Positions 19,141 to 25,601 of a stretch of DNA of 30,410 nucleotides are shown in pieces; position 1 is the stretch's first letter, and the number at the start of each line of letters is the position of its first letter. The stretch covers positions 1-30,410 of IMG/VR virus record IMGVR_UViG_3300025168_000411; one strand, written 5' to 3'. Below the pieces are notes generated by a model. The model did not search any database, was not told the origin of the DNA, and saw only the letters and a program-made list of their open reading frames with translations. The translations under genes were made by a program, and so were the position numbers. The stretch is from a virus.

Positions 19141-19350
19141 ATGAAAATGACAAACGAACAATTACACGCTGAGTTATTGGAACTTAAGCAAGATATTAGG
19201 GAAATTAAAAGAAGATTATTAGACCCTGATGACGGAACAATTGCTCGTATTAATAAAAACACATCTTTTAGAAAGACTGCAAGAATTTGGCTTGGAGTCT
19301 TTTTTACATCTATAATAGGAATAATAACTAAAATATTATTTGACAGCTAA
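19141..19350 (+). CDS. Small coiled-coil protein with C-terminal membrane anchor (69 aa), XhlA-like
   Basis: Residues 1-30 form a charged heptad helix (LHAELLELKQDIREIKRRLL), followed by a conserved-looking linker (DPDDGTIARINKNTSF) and a single membrane segment near the C-terminus (IWLGVFFTSIIGIITKIL). This arrangement is like the haemolysin XhlA/holin-accessory type found in phage lysis regions. The stop overlaps the ATG of the next membrane coiled-coil gene (TAATG), so the two are probably made together and could interact. It lies 4.5 kb upstream of the obvious holin-endolysin pair, so a lysis role is only a possibility. Confidence 0.6.
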   Translation: MKMTNEQLHAELLELKQDIREIKRRLLDPDDGTIARINKNTSFRKTARIWLGVFFTSIIGIITKILFDS

Positions 19351-19673
19351 TGACAAAAGAATTAAACGAAGACACTACGTTCAGAATGAGCATAAAGACA
19401 ATGGGAATGATAGCAGCTGGTATTGTTGTTGTAGTAGGAGGATGGTATTCTCTTATGTCTGAAATACAAGAAGCAAAAGAAAAGCCAGTGCCTGTAGATG
19501 TTACAATAATCAAAGAAGAGATTTTAAAAGAAATTCCAGAAGCTGAGATTACCAGAATGGAATTTGACATGAAAGACCAAATGATTAGACAAACTATTAT
19601 CACCACTCAAGGAGATATAGAAGAAATGAAAAAGACTCTTGAAAAGATAGAGGATAAGTTATATAATAGATGA
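19350..19673 (+). CDS. Membrane-anchored coiled-coil protein (107 aa)
   Basis: A short N-terminal tail (MTKELNEDTTFRMSIKTM) leads into one membrane helix (MGMIAAGIVVVVGGWYSLM, about residues 17-37), then a long charged helix that reads as a coiled coil (DIEEMKKTLEKIEDKLYNR at the end). The likely topology is N-in with the coil in the periplasm. An inner-membrane spanin (Rz-like) has this layout, and no other spanin candidate stands out, but there is no sequence motif to prove it. It overlaps both neighbours by four bases or fewer, so it is part of a coupled run with the 69-aa membrane protein and the thioredoxin-fold protein. Confidence 0.6.
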   Translation: MTKELNEDTTFRMSIKTMGMIAAGIVVVVGGWYSLMSEIQEAKEKPVPVDVTIIKEEILKEIPEAEITRMEFDMKDQMIRQTIITTQGDIEEMKKTLEKIEDKLYNR

Positions 19674-20020
19674 AGCCTCTTTATAAGATATGGACAGCTT
19701 ATATATTAATTATTATATTTATGATAATAGCTGGCACATCTTTTGGACAAGTGGTGGTAACTCATTTTAATGCTAGCTGGAATAACCATAATAAAGCAGA
19801 CTGGGTAGACTCGTTAACAGATTGTGAAATAACGTATGTTGATATATCTAAAAGTCCTAAGATACAAAAAAGATATAAGATAACAGTTGTACCTACAGTT
19901 CTTATATTTAAAGATGGAGAAGAAATATATAGATTTGAATCAGACGTGAGTTTTAAATTAATAGCTACAAGAAAAGAGTTGCAGGAGTATATTAACGAAT
20001 TGATAAAAGATAGATATTAA
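19670..20020 (+). CDS. Secreted thioredoxin-fold protein lacking the catalytic cysteines (116 aa)
   Basis: A signal peptide occupies residues 1-26 (hydrophobic IWTAYILIIIFMIIAGTSFG) with Gln27 directly after the predicted cleavage. The rest follows thioredoxin closely: VVVTHFNASWNNHNK aligns with the E. coli active-site strand and loop (FWAEWCGPCK), DISKSPKIQKRYKITVVPT gives the family's cis-Pro loop (P75), followed by VLIFKDGEEIYRF. Both CxxC cysteines are Asn here (N38 and N41, loop W-N-N-H-N-K), so it cannot do disulfide chemistry in the usual way. It probably acts as a periplasmic binding or scaffold protein; one Cys remains at position 52. It overlaps the coiled-coil membrane gene by 4 bp and abuts the LamG-like gene. 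Fold call is strong, role unknown. Confidence 0.7.
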   Translation: MKPLYKIWTAYILIIIFMIIAGTSFGQVVVTHFNASWNNHNKADWVDSLTDCEITYVDISKSPKIQKRYKITVVPTVLIFKDGEEIYRFESDVSFKLIATRKELQEYINELIKDRY

Positions 20021-20833
20021 ATGTTAGGATTAAGTTTAGGTATAGATAAAAAAACTTCTATTGTAGAAACTTCAGAGTCAATATCACCATCTGATATAAG
20101 TGGATTAGATGTTTGGTTTAAAGTTAATACAGACATAAAAGCTGCTAGTGGTAATCAAGCTAGCGATAGTAATATGGAAGACGGTGAAGATATTAATTCA
20201 TGGGACGACCAAACTCTCAATAATAGGCACGCTTCACAAACAGTCGCCAGTAGGAAACCACATTGGAAAACTGACTCGGCTGACTTTGGAGGATTAGTGT
20301 GGCCTGATGATACCGCTGACACCCATTTAAATATGGCAACAAATGTAGGGGGGAATACAGATAATATTGCAGCAAGTGAAGATTTTACTATTATGATAAG
20401 AGTTAAATTGACAAATTTTGACACGGCGCATGGGATAATAGGAAGCGCTGCAAAAGAAGTGATTAAATGGACGAGCAACGCACGAGTAGGGGTTTTTATA
20501 GGTGGTAACAATCCAATCTTAAATTTTGAAGAAACAGGTGGTCTTGTAATAGCTACAGACACTTATTATATCCACACACTAACAAGAAGCAATGGTAGTA
20601 CAGGAAATTTAACATACCACGTACATGGTGGAGTCCATAATGATAAAGATTGGGATTCTGCTGAAAATCATGAGGATGCAGATGTTTTTACTTTAAATAA
20701 TATAGGGTGTGCTGCTAACTCTGCGTTACCAACAGAAGGGATATTTAAAGATGTTCTTGTTTGGAAAGGAACAGCCTTGAGTGATTCACAAAGAAATGAT
20801 ATGTATACTTATATAAATGGACAAGACTACTAA
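20021..20833 (+). CDS. LamG/ConA-like protein, second putative fibre or adhesin (270 aa)
   Basis: Begins one base after the thioredoxin-fold gene. Residues ~23-60 (ISGLDVWFKVNTDI then INSWDDQTLNNRHASQ) match the usual opening of phage ConA-like lectin domains, where a Gly-Leu-x-x-Trp strand is followed by a W-DD-x-x-N-N-x-A-x-Q stretch. Later strands (EDFTIMIRVKLTNF, YYIHTLTRSNGSTGNLTYHV) and the closing IFKDVLVWKGTALSDSQRND complete the sandwich. No signal peptide. Expected to bind polysaccharide or glycan on the host surface as part of the tail. Length nearly equals that of the 271-aa protein at 18136; the two are fold relatives but not obviously close in sequence. Confidence 0.6.
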   Translation: MLGLSLGIDKKTSIVETSESISPSDISGLDVWFKVNTDIKAASGNQASDSNMEDGEDINSWDDQTLNNRHASQTVASRKPHWKTDSADFGGLVWPDDTADTHLNMATNVGGNTDNIAASEDFTIMIRVKLTNFDTAHGIIGSAAKEVIKWTSNARVGVFIGGNNPILNFEETGGLVIATDTYYIHTLTRSNGSTGNLTYHVHGGVHNDKDWDSAENHEDADVFTLNNIGCAANSALPTEGIFKDVLVWKGTALSDSQRNDMYTYINGQDY

Positions 20834-21892
20834 ATGAAAAAATTATTATTATATATATTTTTAATATTAACAAATATAGTTAATGCTCAAATTTTAAAAT
20901 ATTCTACATTTTATGTGTCTGGAAATATAGAATCTCCATTAGTAGAACAAGATAACTACATGATGGATAGAGTAACTGGTCAATTAACTGATTTAACAAT
21001 CATTAATCCTTATAATTATGAGATTAACATAGGATTAAGAAAAATAGCAAGATTTGATTATGAAAATAAAGCTAAAAGGTTTTATGATGGTTCTGAAAAT
21101 ACTATCAGTAGTAATGCTAGTATTGGTGCTGTTACTGGTGGCGAGTATTTATTATCCTGTAGTTTTATTCGTGATAGGGGTAGAGAATTTACTAACCACG
21201 AATACTGGTACAGACACGTAGGTAAATACTTTTTAGTTAAAGGAGAGTATACAGACAATCAAGAAATAAAACTAAAAACATTTGGAGGTGATGTAAGAGG
21301 TAAAATTAGTTTTAGTGGATTTGATTTATCTGCTGGGGTTAAACATAGAACACATCCAGTGTATGGATTAAATCCATTTACAGAGAACTATGATTTAGAA
21401 ACAGACCCTTGGTGGAATGTAGCTTATGACCTAGGGTACACTGATGAATATTATTATGTCGATGGAGAGAGTAACGGTGTTGATGATTGGTATGATTATT
21501 ATAATTGGCATTGGTTTGCCCCAGATGGCACACAAGTTGCTTTAACAGACCAAGAGTTTATGAAATATGAGTTTGGTAAAGCTGTAGACCAATATAACAA
21601 ACAACAATTAGATAGTTTAGGATTACAACAAGAATTATCAGCTGTTATAGGACTATCTTATTATTACTATAATCCTAAATTCTGGATACACACTTGGGGA
21701 GATGTTATGCCGAAACATAAAGGATTGTCAGAGTATTCTTACACTGAAGATAATATAGATTTTGATATAGGAGGAGTTATAGGGACTAAAATAACGAAAA
21801 GAATAGGTATATTTGTAGAAGGAAGATGGAGACGTTATTGGGATATAGATAATTATGAATTTAAAACAGGTATTAATTATATAATAAAATAA
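20834..21892 (+). CDS. Exported outer-membrane beta-barrel-like protein (352 aa)
   Basis: The N-terminus MKKLLLYIFLILTNIVNAQ is a clear type I signal peptide with the A-Q cleavage context common in Bacteroidota. The mature part is made of amphipathic Tyr/Phe/Trp-rich strands (e.g. YEINIGLRKIARFDYENKAK, GKISFSGFDLSAGVKHRTH, LSAVIGLSYYYYNPKFWIHT) with short turns, and ends with paired strands (GIFVEGRWRRYWDIDNYEF, KTGINYIIK) as in outer-membrane barrels, although the last residue is Lys rather than Phe. A phage-coded barrel could alter the infected cell's surface (superinfection exclusion or receptor masking) or help breach the outer membrane at lysis. It overlaps the next small gene by TAATG. 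No specific family recognised. Confidence 0.6.
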   Translation: MKKLLLYIFLILTNIVNAQILKYSTFYVSGNIESPLVEQDNYMMDRVTGQLTDLTIINPYNYEINIGLRKIARFDYENKAKRFYDGSENTISSNASIGAVTGGEYLLSCSFIRDRGREFTNHEYWYRHVGKYFLVKGEYTDNQEIKLKTFGGDVRGKISFSGFDLSAGVKHRTHPVYGLNPFTENYDLETDPWWNVAYDLGYTDEYYYVDGESNGVDDWYDYYNWHWFAPDGTQVALTDQEFMKYEFGKAVDQYNKQQLDSLGLQQELSAVIGLSYYYYNPKFWIHTWGDVMPKHKGLSEYSYTEDNIDFDIGGVIGTKITKRIGIFVEGRWRRYWDIDNYEFKTGINYIIK

Positions 21893-22047
21893 TGCCTGAA
21901 GAAAAGAAATCAGAAGGATTAGGTGATACGTTACAGAAAGTTATTACAAGAAGTGGCGTAACTAAGTATGTAAAAATAATAAGTGAAGACTGTGGTTGTG
22001 ATAAAAGAAGAAAAAAATTAAATAAATTATTTCCTTATAAAAAATGA
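21892..22047 (+). CDS. Small CGC-motif protein (51 aa)
   Basis: ATG overlaps the stop of the barrel-like gene (TAATG at 21890-21894), and the 51-codon frame ends at 22047, overlapping the ATG of the 232-aa gene by four bases. The product is basic: an N-terminal Gly-Leu-Gly-Asp-Thr helix, then EDCGCDKRRKKLNKLFPYKK. The CGC-x-x-R-x-x-x-LNKLFP pattern recalls a small conserved protein often found in phages of aquatic bacteria. The two Cys could bind a metal or another protein. Coupling to both neighbours supports it as a real gene; function unknown. Confidence 0.55.
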   Translation: MPEEKKSEGLGDTLQKVITRSGVTKYVKIISEDCGCDKRRKKLNKLFPYKK

Positions 22048-22742
22048 GTTACCAATACGAATCTAAGGATAAAATATTAATGTCAGAATCTTCTGTATGG
22101 GCAGCTGAACATCAATGGTGTATATGCGCTGTATGGACAGACAGTATTTGTAGAGGATACAGAAATAACACTGCTCCAGGTTGGTATGACACTAGTTGGT
22201 TATGTCAAGATGACCCTAATCAATGGTGGCCAAGAGCTTTTGCTCATCCAGGGAATCCCTTAAACCCATTATACCCTTCTAATTATGATGCGTTTTATCA
22301 TTATATTGTATCTCAAATTGGACCAATTAATGTAGGGGACCAAATAGTTTTTGATACACAGCCATATAATTACGCTAGTTGTAGTTTAGGAGGTGTGTGT
22401 GGAATTACAAAATTATGTTTTGTATATAAAGGTCATTATTATATGAACCCACAAACATATACAACTTTAGGAGCCCCTCCTAGTAATCCTGTTCCAGGAT
22501 ACGACATACATAAAGGTCCTTGTTGTGAATCATTTCCTAATACATCTGTAAAAACAAGTTGGGATTGTGTGCAAATCGGAAACCATCCAAAATTTGGATA
22601 CAAGTGTGTAGAAATACAGGGCTCTGGAGGACAGTATCCTACAAAAGCAGATTGTATTAACTCTCCTTGCAGTCAAGCAGCTCCATTAAATCCTGATGCA
22701 GGAATGCCAGGAGCAGGAGGAACATTAAACCCAACACCTTAA
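22044..22742 (+). CDS. Cys/Trp/Pro-rich extracellular-type protein, paralogue 1 (232 aa)
   Basis: The composition is strikingly unlike the neighbours: many Cys, Trp, Pro, Gly and Tyr, few Lys/Glu. It aligns over most of its length with the following 371-aa protein: YIVSQIGPINVGDQIVF against WAVTEVGPINIGDKIEW, KLCFVYKGHYY against KICLEYLGRHY, and a C-terminal Cys module (TSWDCVQIGNHPKFGYKCVE then GQYPTKADCINSPC) that is nearly identical. The module resembles short disulfide-linked repeats seen in phage and environmental virus surface proteins. No signal peptide is visible, so it is probably a virion component. A tail-tip or adhesin role is likely but inferred. It ends in a Pro/Gly tail (GMPGAGGTLNPTP). 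Confidence 0.55.
   Translation: MSYQYESKDKILMSESSVWAAEHQWCICAVWTDSICRGYRNNTAPGWYDTSWLCQDDPNQWWPRAFAHPGNPLNPLYPSNYDAFYHYIVSQIGPINVGDQIVFDTQPYNYASCSLGGVCGITKLCFVYKGHYYMNPQTYTTLGAPPSNPVPGYDIHKGPCCESFPNTSVKTSWDCVQIGNHPKFGYKCVEIQGSGGQYPTKADCINSPCSQAAPLNPDAGMPGAGGTLNPTP
22653..22685 (+). repeat. Duplicated segment, copy A
   Basis: These 33 bases match 23613-23645 with one difference; the last 24 are identical. They code for the INSPCSQAAP end of the Cys module in the first paralogue. The near-identity at DNA level, including synonymous sites, points to recent duplication or ongoing gene conversion between the pair. Confidence 0.85.
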
Positions 22743-22745
22743 GAT

Positions 22746-23861
22746 ATGGAATTTAAAGAAGATTATTACGATTGTGGTCATCCAGACTCTCCAGGACCTA
22801 AACATATATGGGATAGTCCTGGATATAATAAAAAGAATCCACCACAAAATTATTGGGGATTACATATGTGGAGAGTTTGTAATCACTATAATATATCTAT
22901 GGTTGGTTATACTCCATCAACATGGACTGGACAACCTACATGTGATTGGCCTGGGGTAAACACTTACACTCCTAATACTGTAGGTCCTTTTTATTTTTGG
23001 GGGACACCAGGATGCCAAAGGTATTGGAATGGAGCGGGTTGGTCTTTTAATGTAACAGCTCCTACTCCAAGTGGGTACATACCACTAAATGAATATCCTT
23101 TTCCAAATTATTTTTATGATTGGGCAGTTACTGAAGTAGGTCCAATAAACATAGGAGATAAGATAGAATGGAATTGTTGCGAACAACAAGACCCATATAT
23201 AAGTAAAAAAGGTACACCTCCAACTGGTGAATTTCCAACCCCCTTTTGTGTAAATAATACTATCGGAGGCTCAGGTTCAGGAAATAAAATATGTTTAGAA
23301 TATTTAGGTAGACATTATATAGGGGGTCATCCTATGATACCACCAGGACCTCCGAATTGGGGGCTTCCAACACCACAACCTTGGCCTATTTATATAGGAC
23401 AATATTATTGGGGAGGAACTTTTATGACAACAAGTGTAATGAGTGCTACTGTATATTCAATGAAAAATTATCCAGAAGAAAATCCAACATGTTGTAAAAA
23501 CTTTGAACATGATACATCATGGGACTGTGTACAGATAGGAGACCACCCTAAGTTTGGTCATAAATGTGTAGAGATATATGGAATATCAGGCCAATATGAA
23601 ACAAAACAAGAATGTATTAATTCTCCTTGCAGTCAAGCAGCTCCACCAGACCCAGGAATGCCAGGCTTAGGAGGATTTAATCCAGTTACAGGTGGTGGTG
23701 GTGGAGAAATAGATGATAAAAGACCTCCTAGTGGAGGAGGTGAAGTAGGTGATGGTGGTGGTGAAATAGGTTATGGTGGTGGTGGTGATACTAACCCTAC
23801 ATTTGGGGATTATGATGATGGAAAAGGAAGTGGTGGAGAAGGAAGTGATGGAAAGTATTAG
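22746..23861 (+). CDS. Cys/Trp/Pro-rich extracellular-type protein, paralogue 2, with Gly-rich tail (371 aa)
   Basis: Tandem paralogue of the 232-aa protein, three bases downstream. It is longer at the front (Trp/Pro/Tyr-rich N-terminal ~110 residues) and in the centre (a Pro/Gly-rich insert around GGHPMIPPGPPNWGLPTPQP), and shares the terminal Cys module (TSWDCVQIGDHPKFGHKCVE, QECINSPCSQAAP). After the module comes an unstructured tail made almost only of Gly, Asp and Glu (GGGGGEIDDKRPPSGGGEVG and on), coded by GGT/GGA tracts. Such tails are often flexible linkers or sites of recombination. No signal peptide. Probably arose by duplication of the neighbour followed by expansion. Surface binding is a reasonable guess only. 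Confidence 0.55.
   Translation: MEFKEDYYDCGHPDSPGPKHIWDSPGYNKKNPPQNYWGLHMWRVCNHYNISMVGYTPSTWTGQPTCDWPGVNTYTPNTVGPFYFWGTPGCQRYWNGAGWSFNVTAPTPSGYIPLNEYPFPNYFYDWAVTEVGPINIGDKIEWNCCEQQDPYISKKGTPPTGEFPTPFCVNNTIGGSGSGNKICLEYLGRHYIGGHPMIPPGPPNWGLPTPQPWPIYIGQYYWGGTFMTTSVMSATVYSMKNYPEENPTCCKNFEHDTSWDCVQIGDHPKFGHKCVEIYGISGQYETKQECINSPCSQAAPPDPGMPGLGGFNPVTGGGGGEIDDKRPPSGGGEVGDGGGEIGYGGGGDTNPTFGDYDDGKGSGGEGSDGKY
23613..23645 (+). repeat. Duplicated segment, copy B
   Basis: Second copy of the 33-base segment, in the same place in the Cys module of the 371-aa paralogue. It is a direct repeat about 960 bases from copy A and could allow homologous recombination that deletes or fuses the pair. Confidence 0.85.
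23691..23787 (+). repeat. GGT-triplet-rich low-complexity tract
   Basis: Three runs of GGT triplets (three to four in a row) are separated by GAAATA-like spacers and code for the Gly-rich tail of the 371-aa protein. The stretch is locally G-rich in an otherwise AT-rich genome and is prone to slippage, so tail length may vary between isolates. Confidence 0.7.
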
Positions 23862-23894
23862 AATACAGAGTTATAATAATAAAATAATAAAATT

Positions 23895-24290
23895 ATGAGT
23901 ATATTAGGAACAATATTTAGCGGAGGTGCAAAAGACCTTGTAGAAGGTGTAGGTGGAGTTATAGACAATCTACATACATCTAAAGAAGAAAAATTAGAAG
24001 CAGAACAAAAAATAAAAGAGTTGGTTGCTTCGTATCAAAACACATTAGAAAAAGAAATTTCTAGTAGATGGGAGTCAGACATGAAATCTGATTCTTGGTT
24101 ATCAAAAAATGTTAGACCAATGGTATTGATATTTTTAGTAATATCTACAGTATTATTAATCTTTATTGACGCAGGAGTTATTAACTTTGTAGTAGAAGCA
24201 AAGTGGACCGATTTATTACAACTAGTATTAATAACAGTGATTGGAGCATATTTTGGTGGTAGGTCACTAGAAAAAACTAAGAAAAAATGA
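23895..24290 (+). CDS. Phage holin, 3TM gene-transfer-agent type (131 aa)
   Basis: The N-terminal half is a soluble amphipathic helix region (AKDLVEGVGGVIDNLHTSKE, then EEKLEAEQKIKEL), followed by a conserved-looking SWLSKNVRPMVLIFLVISTV membrane segment, a second hydrophobic segment (VLLIFIDAGVINFVV) and a third (LLQLVLITVIGAYFGGRSLE), ending in basic residues EKTKKK. Order, the N-x-R-P motif before the first helix and the Y-x-G-R-S-x-E-K end fit the holin family with three membrane segments first described in gene transfer agents. It forms the inner-membrane lesion at lysis. It overlaps the endolysin gene by four bases (ATGA), making a standard lysis pair. Preceded by a 33-base AT-rich spacer with no clear promoter. 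Confidence 0.8.
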   Translation: MSILGTIFSGGAKDLVEGVGGVIDNLHTSKEEKLEAEQKIKELVASYQNTLEKEISSRWESDMKSDSWLSKNVRPMVLIFLVISTVLLIFIDAGVINFVVEAKWTDLLQLVLITVIGAYFGGRSLEKTKKK

Positions 24291-24904
24291 CAAAAGTATA
24301 TTATAGAGAGTTGATTCATAAAGCTATGTTAGAAAAAGGTTATAAATACTTTACTAATGATAATTACGATGTAAATATTATAGGAGTAAGAAATTCTAAC
24401 ACTAATAGTAAGGTTACAAATAAATTTGATGATATAATGACTATATCATATAAAAGTGAAAATGGTGAATGGCAATATCATGAATATGATTGTACTACAG
24501 ACCCTGGTGATGATTGGATGGAAAATCCATGGATAGATAAAATAGGGTGTGCGGTATTAAAACCTGGACAATATAGAGGTTCTCATAAACTCAGATTGCA
24601 TGGTGGTAAGTATTTAGCATTAGGCCAAAAGAAACCTGTAACAGTTTATAGAGATAATAATAGAAATGATAAATATGAGTTTGACGAATCGTCTTGTGAT
24701 ACAGGAGTATTTGGAATCAACATACACAGAGCAACAGCCTTAGAGGGAGAAACCTCTACACGTGTAAATAAATGGTCAGCAGGATGTCAGGTAATAGCAT
24801 CTAATGACGATTGGCATGAATTTTTAAACATATGTCAAACAGCTAGGGAAATATGGGGAAATTCCTTTTCTTACACTCTTTTAGAAAGTAAAGATTTAAT
24901 ATAA
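24287..24904 (+). CDS. Putative endolysin, YkuD/L,D-transpeptidase-like (205 aa)
   Basis: The core motif is FGINIHRA (H147) followed, 17 residues after the His, by VNKWSAGCQVI (S164, C167): the H...SxGC arrangement of L,D-transpeptidase-like (YkuD) folds, where the Cys is the nucleophile. Proteins with this GINIHR...SAGCQV signature occur as phage peptidoglycan-cleaving enzymes. The upstream HEYDCTTDPGDDW and LKPGQYRGSHKLRLHGG strands fit the same family. There is no signal peptide, so it would need the adjacent holin to reach the wall; the gene starts inside the holin's stop (ATGA) and ends on the next ATG (TAATG). Lytic action (cutting) rather than cross-linking is inferred from the lysis context. 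Confidence 0.7.
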   Translation: MTKVYYRELIHKAMLEKGYKYFTNDNYDVNIIGVRNSNTNSKVTNKFDDIMTISYKSENGEWQYHEYDCTTDPGDDWMENPWIDKIGCAVLKPGQYRGSHKLRLHGGKYLALGQKKPVTVYRDNNRNDKYEFDESSCDTGVFGINIHRATALEGETSTRVNKWSAGCQVIASNDDWHEFLNICQTAREIWGNSFSYTLLESKDLI

Positions 24905-25161
24905 TGGATTCCGAAGACAGTATAATATTTAAAGATATATATAGAAATGCATACTATGTTCTTATTGGTAAACTATGTATAGATGATTTACTTGAATATA
25001 ATGGGTGTGTATTGCCGTTTCAACCATATGCTTCTAAAGAAGAAATTAAAGAAGAGGTGTATGATGAAATAATAAATCACTTTATTCTCACAGAAGAATA
25101 TGAAAAGTGCGCTAAAATAAAAAAAATTAAAGATAGTATCTATAATAAAAAAAATTCTTAA
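24904..25161 (+). CDS. Small protein with UVR-like helical hairpin (85 aa)
   Basis: Starts on the endolysin's stop (TAATG). The N-terminal half (IYRNAYYVLIGKLCIDDLLE) is mixed, with CVLPFQPYA in the middle; the C-terminal half reads as two helices, the second of which (LTEEYEKCAKIKKIKDSI) looks like a UVR/UvrB-C interaction motif, where an EEYE-x-A/C-A-x-I-x-x-I pattern forms a helical hairpin for protein-protein contact. Similar short proteins occur in many large phages without known function. The TAA stop codon is also the start of the candidate promoter at 25159, so this is the last gene of its unit. Confidence 0.55.
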   Translation: MDSEDSIIFKDIYRNAYYVLIGKLCIDDLLEYNGCVLPFQPYASKEEIKEEVYDEIINHFILTEEYEKCAKIKKIKDSIYNKKNS

Positions 25162-25172
25162 CTTTGTAAAAA
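25159..25172 (+). promoter_or_regulatory. Candidate Bacteroidota-type promoter for the small structural gene cluster
   Basis: TAACTTTGTAAAAA, identical over 14 bases to the site at 17718. It begins on the stop codon of the 85-aa gene and ends nine bases before the next ATG, so the transcript would have a very short leader. As at 17718, the -7 element TAnnTTTG is present but no clear -33 element is seen. Confidence 0.5.
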
Positions 25173-25181
25173 ATAAAAACA

Positions 25182-25580
25182 ATGCCAAGTAATTATACAT
25201 TTAATGCAAGTATGAGCTGTTCAGCTTCGTCTGACTCAGGATATGGTGCATCACAATCAGGTTCATTTAGTTTAAATATAACTCAAGTAAATTCAGTACA
25301 AAGTGGGAGAAAAGAAATAGCTCTCACAAATACAGAAATCTGTGCAGCTCCATCAGGAACTGGCATGGCAGGAAAAATAGTATATGTTAGAAATCTAGAT
25401 AAAGTTAATTTTCTTGAAGTTCATTCTGTAGCAACAGTAGATACTAATGTAATTGGTATTTTAGAACCAGGAGAATGGCTATTCACTGTATTAAGAGATG
25501 ACCAAGCAGTTGGAGCTTCTGCCGATACAGCAGTAATAGATATAGAATATTTTGCAGTAGAAATAGATGACCAAGCATAA
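25182..25580 (+). CDS. Small beta-rich putative structural protein (132 aa)
   Basis: Rich in Ser, Thr, Ala, Val; no signal peptide or membrane segment. Alternating hydrophobics suggest an all-beta fold. The second half (KIVYVRNLDKVNFLEVHSVA, then ILEPGEWLFTVLRDDQAVGA) has the same layout as the next protein (RIYTFVKNIDSDHSIEVSPA, then DLKPGEFFFAPM), so the two are tandem paralogues. The PGE-W/F turn in both is the clearest shared landmark. Position directly behind a candidate promoter and among virion genes fits a decoration, tail-tube-associated or minor structural protein made in quantity. Family not recognised. Confidence 0.6.
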   Translation: MPSNYTFNASMSCSASSDSGYGASQSGSFSLNITQVNSVQSGRKEIALTNTEICAAPSGTGMAGKIVYVRNLDKVNFLEVHSVATVDTNVIGILEPGEWLFTVLRDDQAVGASADTAVIDIEYFAVEIDDQA

Positions 25581-25601
25581 TTAATAAAAAAACTTATAAA
25601 A

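Noticed and set aside
20155-20562. 135-aa open frame on the - strand
   Set aside because: Shadow of the LamG-like gene on the other strand; no domain or plausible start.
23691-23787. Spaced GGT repeats as a CRISPR-like array
   Set aside because: Repeats are triplets in frame with a Gly-rich tail; no spacer-repeat structure.
24182-24189. TAACTTTG inside the holin gene as a further promoter
   Set aside because: It sits in coding sequence with no conserved TAAAAA tail; the same octamer also occurs inside the giant gene at 15001-15008, so single copies in coding DNA are probably chance.
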